DNA from: Xiphias gladius
Lineage: Eukaryota > Chordata > Actinopteri > Istiophoriformes > Xiphiidae
NCBI RefSeq assembly: GCF_016859285.1
Contig: NC_053415.1
Coordinates: 7,391,501 to 7,455,500, forward strand
Direction of reading: 5' to 3'
DNA: 64,000 nucleotides
The position numbers and the translations under genes were made by a program. Positions 12,836-22,265 of the stretch are shown here, piece by piece (positions within the stretch are counted from its first letter, which is position 1; the number at the start of each line of letters is the position of its first letter). Under the pieces are notes generated by a model. The model did not search any database and was not told the DNA's origin. It saw only the letters and a program-made list of their open reading frames with translations.

Positions 12836-13115
12836 ATAACATGATTGAAGATACGGCGATCACGTTATTACCAGCAATGTGACTGTTTCATTCTAAGGGG
12901 CCCCATTCTGCAGGCCTGTGAACACACAACTTCATCTACAGCTCTGTCTCCTGGCACAACGGGCGCCTGCATTTCGCCATCCGCAGCAGTTGCTATGTGG
13001 CAGGAGAGAGCTGTGCTCCACAATCCAGCGCGCGGCGCGCTCCCCCTGAAGGGGGCGCTAGTCCGTCGGTCGTCGAGAATCTCGGGTCCACAAAGAGAAG
13101 CGGCGGCACGATAAA
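12836..13115 (+). promoter_or_regulatory. GC-rich 5' flank and leader of the TRIM gene
   Basis: Between the Tc1 relic and the TRIM start codon, sequence becomes CpG-rich from about 13020 (CGCGCGGCGCGC at 13029-13040), unlike the AT-rich surroundings. This is consistent with a small CpG promoter and leader. The start at 13116 has a strong context (A at -3, G at +4). No TATA box was identified. The block contains a CTCF-like motif, listed separately. Confidence 0.45.
13041..13061 (+). promoter_or_regulatory. CTCF-like motif (plus orientation)
   Basis: Reads TCCCCCTGAAGGGGGCGCTAG. The AGGGGGCGCTA core matches the CTCF consensus core exactly, while the upstream half is a weaker match. It also forms a small imperfect palindrome (GCGCTCCCC / GGGGGCGC). 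Occupancy cannot be judged from sequence. Confidence 0.45.
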
Positions 13116-14501
13116 ATGGCTTCCAGCTGGCCGGTCCCAGCTGCCGAGCTCTCCTGCCCGGTCTGCCAGAATGTCTTCAGAGATCCGGTTCTGCTTCCGT
13201 GCAGCCACAGCTTCTGTAACGACTGCGTGCGTTGCTGGTGGAGGACGAAAAAGATACGCCAGTGTCCCGTCTGCAAGGCGGTGTCGTCTCCGTCTAACAC
13301 GCTGCCTCGGAACCTGGTGTTGAAGAATCTGTGCGAGGCTTTCTTACTGGAGGTGGAGTCCGGGGTCGTCTGCCGCCTGCACACCGAGAAGCTGAAGCTG
13401 TACTGTCTGGACCACCGGACGCCCGTGTGTCTTGTCTGCAGGGACTCCAGGCAGCACAGGGACCACAGATTCACACCCGTGGAAGAAGCCGCGGAGATCT
13501 ACAGAGATGACCTCGTGGAAAGCCTGAAGCCTTTACGGGAGAAAGTGAAACTCTACAATGAAGTGAAAGCGAAATGGGAGAAGACGCAAGAAGGCATCCG
13601 GAATCAAGCCCAGGACACAGAGATGAAGGTGAGGGAGGAGTTCAGGGTGCTGCGGGAGTTCTTGGAGACGGAGGAGGAGGTCAGGATCGCGGCACTGAAG
13701 GAAGAAGGGGAGCTTAAAAGAAAGGTGATGCAGGACAAGATTGCCTGTTTGACCAGACAAATAAACGCTCTGGAAAGTACCATTAAAACCACAGAAGAAG
13801 GGCTGACACAGGAAGACACGTCGTTCCTGTTAAAAGCCAGTGCTTTAAAGGAAGAAGCTCAGCGCCCCCTGCCGGATGACCCACAGCAGGTCACGGGGGC
13901 TATGATCGACGTTGCCAAATACCTGGGAAATATGAGCTTCAGCGTCTGGTGCAAAATGAAGGAGATAGTGTCATACACCCCTGTAATCCTGAACCCCAAC
14001 ACCGCCCATGAAGAGCTCCACCTGTCGGAGTGTTTGACCAGTGTGAGATGTGGGCCAGCGCAGCCGCTTGCTTCAACCCCAGAGAGGATGGAGCAGCACC
14101 GCTGCGTCCTGGGGTTTGAGGGCTTCAGCGCAGGGAGTCACAGATGGGACGTGGAGGTTGGAGACAGTCCAGTATGGGCCCTGGGTGTGATAGCACAGGA
14201 TGCTCAGAGGACGGGAAACATCCTGTCTGGGTTATGGATGGTGAGGTTCTGTCACGGTAAATTCCAAGCATTCTGCCCATCACGTCCAGTCTCTCTCCTC
14301 CCCCTGAAGGACAGGCCTCAGAGGGTCACAGTGCACCTGGACTGGGATGAAGGGACGCTGTCCTTTTCCGATCCGGATGCTGACACAGTTATACACACCT
14401 TCAGACACACATTCACCAAAAAACTCTTTCCCTACGTCAACACCTGGAATGACCTCCCACTGAAGATATTACCCCTGAAACTGTCTGTAATGATGACATA
14501 G
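13116..14501 (+). CDS. TRIM-family E3 ubiquitin ligase (RING/B-box/coiled-coil/PRY-SPRY), TRIM35/A33-like, intronless
   Basis: A single open frame of 461 aa with complete tripartite-motif architecture. The RING finger has C14, C17, C29, H31, C34, C37, C50 and C53 (C3HC4). The B-box 2 has C86, H89, C97, H100, C105, C108, H114 and H117. A charged coiled coil runs from about 122 to 247. A PRY segment starts near residue 287 (PVILNPNTAHEELHLSE) and SPRY follows to about 455 (LGFEGFSAGSHRWDVEVGD; LDWDEGTLSFSD). TRIM RING domains act as ubiquitin E3 ligases, and PRY-SPRY domains bind protein targets, often in innate immunity; the substrate here is unknown. The domain mix and the linker before PRY resemble the fish TRIM35 / zinc-binding protein A33-like group, but exact orthology is not claimed. 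All zinc ligands are present and no frameshift is seen. The gene has no introns, whereas related TRIM genes usually have several, which suggests a retrocopy or a secondarily intronless branch. The ATG has strong context. Confidence 0.93.
   Translation: MASSWPVPAAELSCPVCQNVFRDPVLLPCSHSFCNDCVRCWWRTKKIRQCPVCKAVSSPSNTLPRNLVLKNLCEAFLLEVESGVVCRLHTEKLKLYCLDHRTPVCLVCRDSRQHRDHRFTPVEEAAEIYRDDLVESLKPLREKVKLYNEVKAKWEKTQEGIRNQAQDTEMKVREEFRVLREFLETEEEVRIAALKEEGELKRKVMQDKIACLTRQINALESTIKTTEEGLTQEDTSFLLKASALKEEAQRPLPDDPQQVTGAMIDVAKYLGNMSFSVWCKMKEIVSYTPVILNPNTAHEELHLSECLTSVRCGPAQPLASTPERMEQHRCVLGFEGFSAGSHRWDVEVGDSPVWALGVIAQDAQRTGNILSGLWMVRFCHGKFQAFCPSRPVSLLPLKDRPQRVTVHLDWDEGTLSFSDPDADTVIHTFRHTFTKKLFPYVNTWNDLPLKILPLKLSVMMT
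13860..13875 (-). promoter_or_regulatory. CTCF-like motif (minus orientation) inside TRIM coding sequence
   Basis: The minus strand reads CCGGCAGGGGGCGCTG, which fits the core consensus CCASYAGRKGGCRC at all but one position. It lies in the TRIM coding region (codons around QRPLPD), so the match may be coding coincidence. With the plus-oriented motif at 13041-13061 it forms a convergent pair about 800 bp apart. Confidence 0.4.
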
Positions 14502-15382
14502 CTGTTAGAGAATGACAGACAAGAGGATAAATGATTAAGAACCAATAAGAGAATTAAGGTGAAAATGATTTCGTGATGGATTTATTGATTTGTCTTGTAA
14601 GACAGATTTTTGTTTCAACTTTGTTTTTTGTTTTTTTAAATCTCTGTGAGGTTGTCATTGTAGCAACAAAAGTAATTTGATAAATAACATATTTGGAAAA
14701 TGAAGGTTGTGAATACTGCAACATGAAAAACCTTTGTTGGCCTAAATTGTAGAAATATTAGCAGTATTTAATGGTAATTAAAGTATGGTCAGAGATGTGT
14801 TCAATGTAAAATATACTAAAAATGACCAAGTAATTGAAAGCATAGTGAGAGTGTCCTGTTATAACTATATTAATACTGTCAAAGTGCGAAACTGCAGAAG
14901 TATGAGTGTTCTTAACAGTGATCATGCACTGTCAAGGTGTTATTCAGCCATACTGCCAAGGCTACACAGGGGACCTTTTCCCACCAACCAACTGACAGCA
15001 ATTAAATGTAACTTTGTAAGTTGCAAAGTTTGTCACTTTTGTTGTATTTGTATTTTCCTTTATCTTGCACTTCGTTGAAGTTTGTTGTGGTATCTTGGTG
15101 GTCAGGTAATTCAGCACTGAACAGTGCAGTGCACATACAATTTTGATTGATTGTAATTTTTCTGCTTTCTCTGCCGAACTGTTAGACTGTCTTTTATATT
15201 TCAAAAATCAAAATGTTTTTGGTTTGTTAAGATTTGACAGTTATTTGGTATGTAAGCATTTCAAATCTTTGCCCTCTCTTGCACCATGGTTGCCTTATTA
15301 AAACCTCTTCCACCTCTATATGCATAACTTTGAATCGATCCACTTATGTAGACATATAACTGTAAAAGAATATTTACAAAGC

Positions 15383-15388
15383 AATAAA
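15383..15388 (+). terminator. Candidate poly(A) signal for the TRIM gene
   Basis: Perfect AATAAA hexamer, 882 bp downstream of the TRIM stop codon, in AT-rich sequence. Whether it is used is unknown. Confidence 0.4.
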
Positions 15389-16744
15389 GCATAATTTGCC
15401 TTGTGAATGAAAATGAAAGAGAAATATAAAACAAGTTTTCTGAAGAGTAAGTACTTGACAGGTAAATTCTGCTATTGCTCTATAACAAGTTACTGAATGA
15501 TTATTTCCAGCTATGTTTATTAATTGTGTACTAATCCATATGTGGTTATATTGTTAACTTAATTACTTCCATTCAATTGAAAGATCACCACCTAACCAAG
15601 TACTGCTCTCTGTTTTACAACTCAGATTCTGAATATTTTTATTATCATCAATCAGGGCATACATATGAGAAATTGTTTCATTCATTTATTTATTGATTTA
15701 GTTTAACATTCTGATCGTATCCTCCCTGCTTGAGTCCAGCTGCTCTAATGGAAGACATAACTTGTAGTGTTTAAGTCATTTCATTGGCTTGTGATGTTTT
15801 TAATAGCTTATTTCCAGTGGACATATGGCTTAAATACACTGATGTTGAGGGGGTTGAATCCCGCCCAAAGACTCGGACACACAGGAGTGTACGCTTAAAA
15901 ACACACTGTCGTAAAACAAGTCGTGCAACAGCATGACGGCAGCTGAACCGCTTTGCGGACAGGGTTTTCTGGTTGTCATGTAACTGTGGTACTGGGTCGC
16001 CGTCCTTGCAAAGATGTTCAGAACATGTGAGTGTTAAAAAGGTTGTTTGTTGGCTGGGAAGACAGTAAATGTAGTCGTTTTTATCCTTTATTATTTTACT
16101 CATTTAGTGAGATAAAGCGGTTTTCAATAGGTGCGTTTGCCTTTTTAGGGTCGTTAGCTAACGCTACTGTAATGTAATGTGTAGTAAAGGAAAAACAGCG
16201 TTACAAGCTGAATGTATCAACTAGCAGCAGTAACGTTTTTATTTTTAGGGTGTGTTAGTGTCGTTTCTCAGTGTTTTAGCGACGTCAAATGCCTCGAGGT
16301 AGTGATTGTATAGTGATGTTTTGCTAGGCTAAATTCACCTCGGTAGTGCTGAGAAAATACAATGTGGGTACGTTTTGTGTAGGACTGCTGGTGTGTGTAG
16401 GGGTGGCTGACATGGCCTTAAAGAAAATATCTGAGCAATTTGGTCTTCAAAACCAAGCAGAGAGATGGATTTGTCGGTCATTTCACTCAGCCGGAGTAGT
16501 CAGATACGGTTAAAAAATTGTCGTTAGGTGAGCTCCACGTTTCCCGACCAGCAAAAGACGACACTTACGACGTACCATGGTGTGTTAACAAACATCCCGG
16601 GCATCGTATGAAATTATTGTCAATTATTTTTGATAGATTAAATGTGTTAACTTTGAAGACATGATGACCAGGGACTGTCGTGTGCATCTCTGAAAATGAA
16701 ACCGAATATGGTTTGTGATGAAGTTGATGTTACAGAGGCCGGGA

Positions 16745-16860
16745 CGTAAAAGAGAATGTTTCCTCCACAGGACAACGAAGGTTCAAATCCCTGCGTGACA
16801 TGTCCTTGGGAAAGACACTTAAACTCTACCTAGCCTCTTTGAAAGGGAGGGAATCGTTTC
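16745..16860 (+). repeat. Degenerate tRNA-derived SINE fragment
   Basis: Contains GGTTCAAATCCC, like an RNA polymerase III B box, followed by TGTCCTTGGGAAAGACACTT. This pairing (B box, then CCTTGGGCAAGACACTTAA) is typical of tRNA-derived SINEs in fish. The A-box side and tail are not clear, so it is an eroded fragment. Confidence 0.5.
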
Positions 16861-16956
16861 TGTTGTCATCTTACTACCGAGAGCTGATTTCTTGCTTGTC
16901 CATTACATGCAAACCTGTTGGTATACTCATGAATGTACTGTCTGCCTCCTTCACAG

Positions 16957-17021
16957 ATGCTACCTACTGAAGTCTGCAGCACCGAACTCACACAAAATCA
17001 GTCAAGAGCAAGAAACGTGAC
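16957..17021 (+). other. tmem177: tmem177 5' UTR portion of exon with start codon
   Basis: A pyrimidine-rich acceptor (CTGCCTCCTTCACAG) ends at 16956, so the exon carrying the tmem177 start codon probably begins at 16957 and has 65 nt of leader. This implies at least one upstream non-coding exon. A GTGAGT donor at 16027 is one candidate for its end, but that is not established. Confidence 0.5.
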
Positions 17022-17222
17022 ATGGCGTCTCGCCTCCTCAAGTACTCAGTGCTTCTTCAGAAGTACCGGACTCCGCTGCTCATTGCAAGCTGTGGCGGAG
17101 CCTTTGCAGCCAACATGTTCTACCATGTTTTCCCTGACAAGTCCTACCGTCAACTGTATCAGGCCTGGTACAAAGGAGAGCCGGTCACACTCTCTGAAAA
17201 GCTGGAGGAGGTTTTCCAGCAG
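17022..17222 (+). CDS. tmem177: tmem177 coding exon 1 (residues 1-67)
   Basis: From the ATG to the donor CAG|GTATTG at 17223. It encodes the N-terminal membrane segment and ends VFQQ, matching where the human protein continues with a VLQDIG-like sequence. Its 201 bp leave phase 0. Confidence 0.93.
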
Positions 17223-18446
17223 GTATTGTGTGTATGTGTGTGCAGAAGTTAATATTTGAGCTTTTTTTGTCTCTCTTTTCTCTCTCACTGCAAGGTCACA
17301 TTTAATAACATTTTTTTGTAAACTTAATTAGATGTGTACAGTTATTAGCAGATGGTGCAGATGAGATAAAAGACCCAAAGGACATTGCAGCATTCACTTC
17401 ATTGGCAACTCTTTAGCAATTAAAAAGAGCTGTACATGAGCAATAACTTCTATGTCAGTTATTGATACTGGGATTATATGAATGCATAACATTTAAAACA
17501 GTTTTACAGTAGTTGAAGTAAGAAGAATAGTCAACAAAAGGTACAGACCATTAAGTTTAATTAATTACAGCACACACAGAGCACATATGTAATTGCCAAA
17601 AAACCATAAATTGATACCTAATGGAATAGCAATACCAATAAAGTAGAGGATAACTGTGCAGTGAAAAAAAGTGACATCAAATCCATATTTTCACATTTTT
17701 TTGGTCATTTGTAGGTGTTGAAGGATTATGGTATCAGCTCAACCAAGAATTTCTCAGCCTTTGCCTCCTTTGGGTTCCATCCGGTTGGCGCTGGTGTCCC
17801 TTGGCTCCCTGCGGGGGCCCAAATTGGCATCCCAGCAAACTTTAACAGCACAGGCGATGACTTGAGTGGAATCACCAACCGCAGCATTTTCATCAACGGC
17901 AAAACGGTGGACTGGAGCAGCGATACTGGCTCTGAGCTCAAGGAGGCACTGACGTTCTCCCTTGAGGCACAGAAGTTTGCCATAGCGAGAGAGTTGGCCC
18001 GCTTGCAGTCCGGAGGACCTGTTCTGAATGCTGCTGTTGCCCCATTCTGCCTGGGTGGGGTTTGGGTGTACAGCGTGGTGTTGAAGCAGGTGTTCGGGCT
18101 CCACGCGGGGCCTGCGCTGCTTCGCGGAGCTGTGAACGTTTTGGCACTAGGCCTCGGCGCCGTGTCTTACTTCCTCACCTCGGATGCTGTCAGCCAGTGG
18201 ATTGACTATAGCTCAGACAGACGTGCTGCTGGAGTGTCGCGCAATTATGCTAAAGGAGGGGTAGAGTTTTATGATAAGATTCTGTCCAGAAACAAGACTC
18301 TGCGCTCTCTGATGGGCCAGAAGGGAGAGGAGATGTATGCTCCCAGTGGGAACTTGTTTCCTGCTAACCTCCTTCAGCTGAAACACACACCGTACACATC
18401 CAGGAGGGAAGGGATCCTTGCTCTGCTGAAAGAGGAGAAATTTTGA
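17022..18446 (+). CDS. tmem177: Transmembrane protein 177 (tmem177), two coding exons joined 17022-17222 and 17715-18446
   Basis: The two exons join in phase 0 to give 310 aa, nearly the same as the human protein (311 aa). TMEM177 is a mitochondrial inner-membrane protein that associates with COX20, COX2 and the SCO metallochaperones and stabilises newly made COX2 during cytochrome c oxidase assembly. Family hallmarks visible are: N-terminal hydrophobic segment (about 17-37) after a basic start (MASRLLKYSVLLQKYR); LPAGAQIGIPANF; NGKTVDW; SLEAQKFAIARE; two further hydrophobic segments at about 168-193 and 202-221; and conserved C-terminal GGVEFYDKIL and YAPSGNLFP motifs. The ATG has good context (G at -3, G at +4). 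The neighbour downstream is ptpn4, the same adjacency as in human. No disruption is seen. Confidence 0.95.
17223..17714 (+). other. tmem177: tmem177 intron (492 bp)
   Basis: GT-AG intron, starting GTATTGTGTG and ending in a T-rich tract with TTTGTAG at 17714. AT-rich with no other feature seen. Confidence 0.9.
17715..18446 (+). CDS. tmem177: tmem177 coding exon 2 (residues 68-310)
   Basis: Begins GTGTTGAAGGAT (VLKD) directly after the acceptor and runs open to TGA at 18444-18446. It carries most of the protein, including the two central hydrophobic segments and the conserved C-terminus. The GTG at the exon start is a valine codon continued from exon 1, not an initiation codon. Confidence 0.95.
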   Translation: MLKDYGISSTKNFSAFASFGFHPVGAGVPWLPAGAQIGIPANFNSTGDDLSGITNRSIFINGKTVDWSSDTGSELKEALTFSLEAQKFAIARELARLQSGGPVLNAAVAPFCLGGVWVYSVVLKQVFGLHAGPALLRGAVNVLALGLGAVSYFLTSDAVSQWIDYSSDRRAAGVSRNYAKGGVEFYDKILSRNKTLRSLMGQKGEEMYAPSGNLFPANLLQLKHTPYTSRREGILALLKEEKF

Positions 18447-20218
18447 AAAAGGGAGGAGGGCTGTTATGTTGAGAATTAAAATCAATGTCACAGGGCCTCA
18501 CATGAACAACTGCAATGATCTACTGTAAATTGTGCTTATCTCTGAATAGGCCGTAGTTGTATATATATTGTATAGGTATGTATGTACATGTATGATATAT
18601 ATACACACTGTATGTCTTTGCCATGCAGAATGAGGTCTCATTTTTTTGGCTCTAGATATTACAACTACAACCTGCTAGGAATGATCAGTGTTGCAAAACA
18701 CTTAGTTTAACAGGTCGGTTTGTCCCAAAATACAAAAAAACATATTTCTTCACTTACATTTATTGGTATATAGCCATACATATAGTTTTATTATCCTGAG
18801 TAATATTGTTTCCCAAAACACATTGTTTTTAGATTTTGTAATTGCAATTTTTGAAGAGATAGTGGTGTAACAGAATCTGGTTGATGCAGTGTTTTCCCAG
18901 TACACCTATATAAAAGCTCCATCTTTATGTCTTTTCCTGTGCTCTATTTACCTACTCATCTGTTTGTCCTTTTATGAATAACATCAACTTGATCATCTAA
19001 TATCGCTATAATGAACAGCAATGTTCTGTTATGCTTCTCAGCTCAGGTCTCAAATTACCCTTAAGGAGAGTAACACTCTGCATACCCGCACATCATTTGC
19101 ATGACCCTAACTAATTTGTTTAGTGATAATAATCTTAATATGCAGCTTATGGTGACTCAGAACTCATCGTATATCATCCAAGTTCCCTTAGGTTGTCTGT
19201 CTGCATATTAACAAGGTTCAGATATGGTGTTTTAATTACATTTCCAATCTTATACCCTGTGGACTGAACTAAATATAGCAGCATTTAATTATTAGTGTTG
19301 CAGACAGACATGCATTGACACTTTTTACATCATTGTCCTTAGGTAGACCATTCCCTAGAAGTAGCTTCAAAGTGGAAATTCATCCTGTGGTTTTTCTCTA
19401 TTGGGCAAATGGGATAAACACTAGAAGGCACACGTTCTGATAAAACCTGGACATAAAACGTATGCAGACGGCAGAACTGGTAGAGTATCGGCACTGTTTT
19501 TAATCAGGACAGCTTGGGCTCAGTGTTCTCTGACAGCGACTGTCCTCTCTATGTTTTTGCCCTTGAGCAAGAACCTGAATTTGTTCCAGATCCATGGTTA
19601 TGGCAGATTGTAAACTTTGACTTTCTGCACTCTTCGAGAAATGCTTTCCCAAATACATGAACTAAACATTTTTATTGTTCCAAAACAATCCCCTTATCAT
19701 CAGTTCATCCTAAATTGAAAACACAGTTGAAAAAAAAGTTGGAAAAAAAATGAATGTTCTTTTCAAAAAGAAGACAAAGAAAATAAATTTGAATTTTTAG
19801 GTCTACTCCATCATTTCCCTGACTACAAAGTGGATTTTGAGATATGCATATCAACAACACTGGGCTTATTGTCTTCCTCTCACAGCTCCACTTCATCAGC
19901 TTACTTCATTGTTCGCTCTACAGAGATAACTGTACAATGGACAGTTGTTTGTTTCTTTGTAGACTGTTTCTTTTTTGAGCCACTGGAGGTCAGTACAGGC
20001 CACATTACCACTCTTACAATTTGCTACCATCTTTCTTTTACAGTGTCTATGAATGACAGTGCTCCAGATTCATTTGGTCTGAATGGGCAGGCTTGGACTT
20101 GAAGTGAAAGATAACGAGAAAAAGAAAAGTAATGTTCATAATTACATTCATTTTGAAAGTCTCACAAAGATGTTCATTCTGAAATTCTGCCTTCTGTAGA
20201 GACAGAGCCACTAACAAA
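18447..20218. other. tmem177 3' UTR and intergenic sequence
   Basis: ATTAAA at 18475-18480 lies 29 bp after the tmem177 stop and could serve as a close poly(A) signal; other AT-rich signals follow. The rest is AT-rich and non-coding. At about 19460-19580 there is a stretch with words like TTGAGCAAGAACCTGAA, which may be a further SINE fragment. No gene is recognised. Confidence 0.5.
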
Positions 20219-21397
20219 TTAAAGGAAAAACCAACATAAAGTGTCTTACTAAGGTGTTGGGCCACCAGAACAGCGTTGTTGCTCCTTGGTGTTGATTATA
20301 CAAGTGTCTGCTGACTCTGCTGGAGGGATGAACAACATTCTTCCAAAAGATATTCCCCCATTTGATGTTTTGATGACGGTGGTGGAGAGCGGTTTTCTCC
20401 CATATGTGTTCAGCTGGGCTGAGATCTGTTGTGAAGGCCTCAGCGTATGATTCACCTCATTTTTCATACCCATCAAACCATTCAGTGACCCCTTGTGTCC
20501 TATGGATGGGAGCATTGTCATCCTGGAAGAGACCACTCCCGTCAGGATAGAAATGTTTCATCACAGGAAAAAGGTGATCACTCAGAACAGCTTTGTATTG
20601 ATTTGCAGTGAACCTTCCCTCTAAGCAGACAAGTGGACCCAAACCATGGCAGGAAAATACCCCCCATAGCATAGCAGAACCACCAGATCCCTTCACTGTA
20701 GGGGTCCAGCATTCAGGCCTGTGCTGGTCTTTTGGTGTACACCACGCATGCACTCGCCCACTTGTGGAGAATATTATGAGGGATGACTCATCTGACCGTA
20801 TCACTTTTTTCCTCATCTCTGTAGACCAGAGCCTGTGGTTTTTGCACCACTGAACTCTCAGCTGTGTATTCATCTTTGTAATAAGAGGTTTATGCACTGC
20901 GACTCTACTATAATATCCCTCTCTATGTAATTGTCGACGGACTGTTCTTGCTGACACAGTCTGATCACATCCTGCACTGACATTCTCAGTGACCTCCTGC
21001 TCCTCTGTTTTTCCTTACATGTCACACCAGTACACCAGTACTACGGTCATCATATGTGCCGTCAACGACAATGTCCAACCCTATATACTGACGTCTTTCC
21101 CATAGATCCAAATGCAGATGTCACTTTAGTCACTGTTCCTACTGAAAAACTAGCCAGTTGAGCAATCTTTGTGACTCAAGCTCCTGACAACGAACCCTCT
21201 TTTAAAGTCACTTAGATCTTTTTTTCTCTTGCCATCTTGATACAAAATCAGAAACAACTGGGTCTGCTTAGCATTTTTATACAGGCCACAGAGCATCAAT
21301 GGATGTTCACTGCTTAATTGTACCATGCAGTGCACCTGTGTGGAAGCATCTCCATTCGTAACGTTTCTCCTCTCATTCATTCAGGGTTTTCCTTCAA
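20219..21397 (-). mobile_element. Tc1-like DNA transposon, nearly full length, inactive
   Basis: The ends are short inverted repeats: TTAAAGGAAAAACC at the left, and on the minus strand TTGAAGGAAAACC at the right edge. The length, about 1.18 kb, and the single minus-strand transposase with D-D-E residues fit Tc1/mariner. The insert lies between tmem177 and the ptpn4 promoter, its right end roughly 290 bp from the GC box. Decay (multiple frame breaks) shows an old insertion. Target-site TA duplication is plausible at the left edge (AATTAAAGG) but is not clear on the right. Confidence 0.88.
20260..21234 (-). pseudogene. Broken Tc1 transposase
   Basis: Minus-strand coding remnants lie in at least three frames. 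The amino end (near 21234) reads KKDLSDFKRGFVV then frameshifts and stops. A 166-aa open segment (20957-20457) carries helix-turn-helix remnants (ARTVRRQLHREGYYSR), the first catalytic Asp (SDESSL) and the second (DDNAPIHR). After a stop or frameshift the third acid is seen in DLSPAEHIWEK (near 20415). All three catalytic residues can be found, but not in one frame, so no active enzyme is made. Confidence 0.88.
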
Positions 21398-21639
21398 GTC
21401 GTAACCTGCCTCTATTTTCAAAAAGACATTTCAAGTTAAAAATACATTCCAGTTAAGTCAGGGTATATACATTTTCAGTATATATGGATATGAAGGTAAC
21501 ATACCTCTGTCAGCTCTTGATATCAGCGTTTGTGACCACATGGTAAAAAATATTTTCACGTCAGCATTTGACTGACACAAATTTAAAAAAAGACTTTCTT
21601 TTTGTGTGGGAATATTTAGATTAGATTTTGTCCTGGTTC

Positions 21640-21954
21640 TACCTGGATGCGCTCAAAAGCAAACAGCGCGCCTCCCGCTCCGTGGCCCCGCCCCCGTGCG
21701 CTCGGTTTGCGCAATGACGTCGCCTCACTCATCACCGCTGTGGTGCAAGGCAGGCGAGCAGGCTAAGCAGCTGCAGAGAGACGAGGGAACGCTGACAACA
21801 GCGGACGGGCTTATGTTGGGAAAGTCAGAAACGCAGAATTTGTCTATTTGGTGATTTCATATTCAATTTTTTTCACTTGTAAGCTTTTTGCTGATCGCAT
21901 TTTCTTTATTTTTACGCATGCGTTGGATTATATTTCGCGTTCTCTCGACCTGAA
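21640..21954 (+). promoter_or_regulatory. ptpn4: ptpn4 CpG-rich promoter region
   Basis: CpG density rises sharply from about 21650. A GC box (CCCCGCCCCC, about 21687-21695) and a CRE/ATF-like TGACGTCG at 21715-21722 lie upstream of the first exon. No TATA box is evident. This fits a broadly used CpG-island promoter. The exact start site is not determinable from sequence. Confidence 0.6.
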
Positions 21955-22265
21955 ATGACTGCTAGTCGCCGTGTCTAGCCAATGGTTACTGCGGGGGCTC
22001 CTGTTTTGTGGATTATCCGTCGTCGCCGAGCCAGTCGCATGGTCGAGCCCGGAGGAGGCCCCGCTCTGCTGGATGGATGTGTGTGAAGCAGCGGCGGACT
22101 CCACGTACTGATGAAGACGGTGATAATGATGATGCTCGGGTTTCATCGGCAGCGGGGGAACTGATCTTGGATGTTCGGGCTATATCGCCCCTACACAAAC
22201 CATTTTCTCATAGAGCAAAAATTATATTCCTTAAAAACTGGACGCCCCTGGAGCAGTTTATGACG
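21955..22265 (+). other. ptpn4: ptpn4 exon 1 (5' UTR) with several upstream ATGs
   Basis: A GC-rich segment ends in a good donor, GACG|GTAAGA at 22266. The 5' limit is arbitrary because the start site is unknown. It holds at least six upstream ATGs: 21955 (8 codons), 21982 (34 codons, stop at 22084-22086), 22073 (12 codons), 22077 (open to the exon end), 22111 (17 codons) and 22171 (30 codons, stop at 22261-22263). The frame from 22077 continues into exon 2 (see findings). Assigning this exon to ptpn4 rests on strand, position, CpG promoter and donor, not on transcript data. Confidence 0.6.

Larger units (their letters stand above)
14502..16956. other. TRIM 3' UTR, then intergenic and tmem177 upstream sequence
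   Basis: Downstream of the TRIM stop the sequence turns AT-rich. A canonical AATAAA at 15383-15388 is a plausible poly(A) signal, giving a 3' UTR of about 0.9 kb; an ATTAAA-like word near 14776 is an alternative. From about 15840 to 16600 CpG frequency rises slightly, and a GTGAGT donor at 16027 could end a non-coding first exon of tmem177. No reading frame with a recognisable domain was seen. Confidence 0.5.

Noticed and set aside
13058..13474. 138-aa minus-strand frame and other frames over the TRIM gene
   Set aside because: Antisense or out-of-frame shadows of the TRIM coding sequence, which has complete domain evidence.
17715..17717. GTG as an initiation codon for tmem177
   Set aside because: It directly follows a splice acceptor, and exon 1 with an ATG joins in frame to give a full-length protein.
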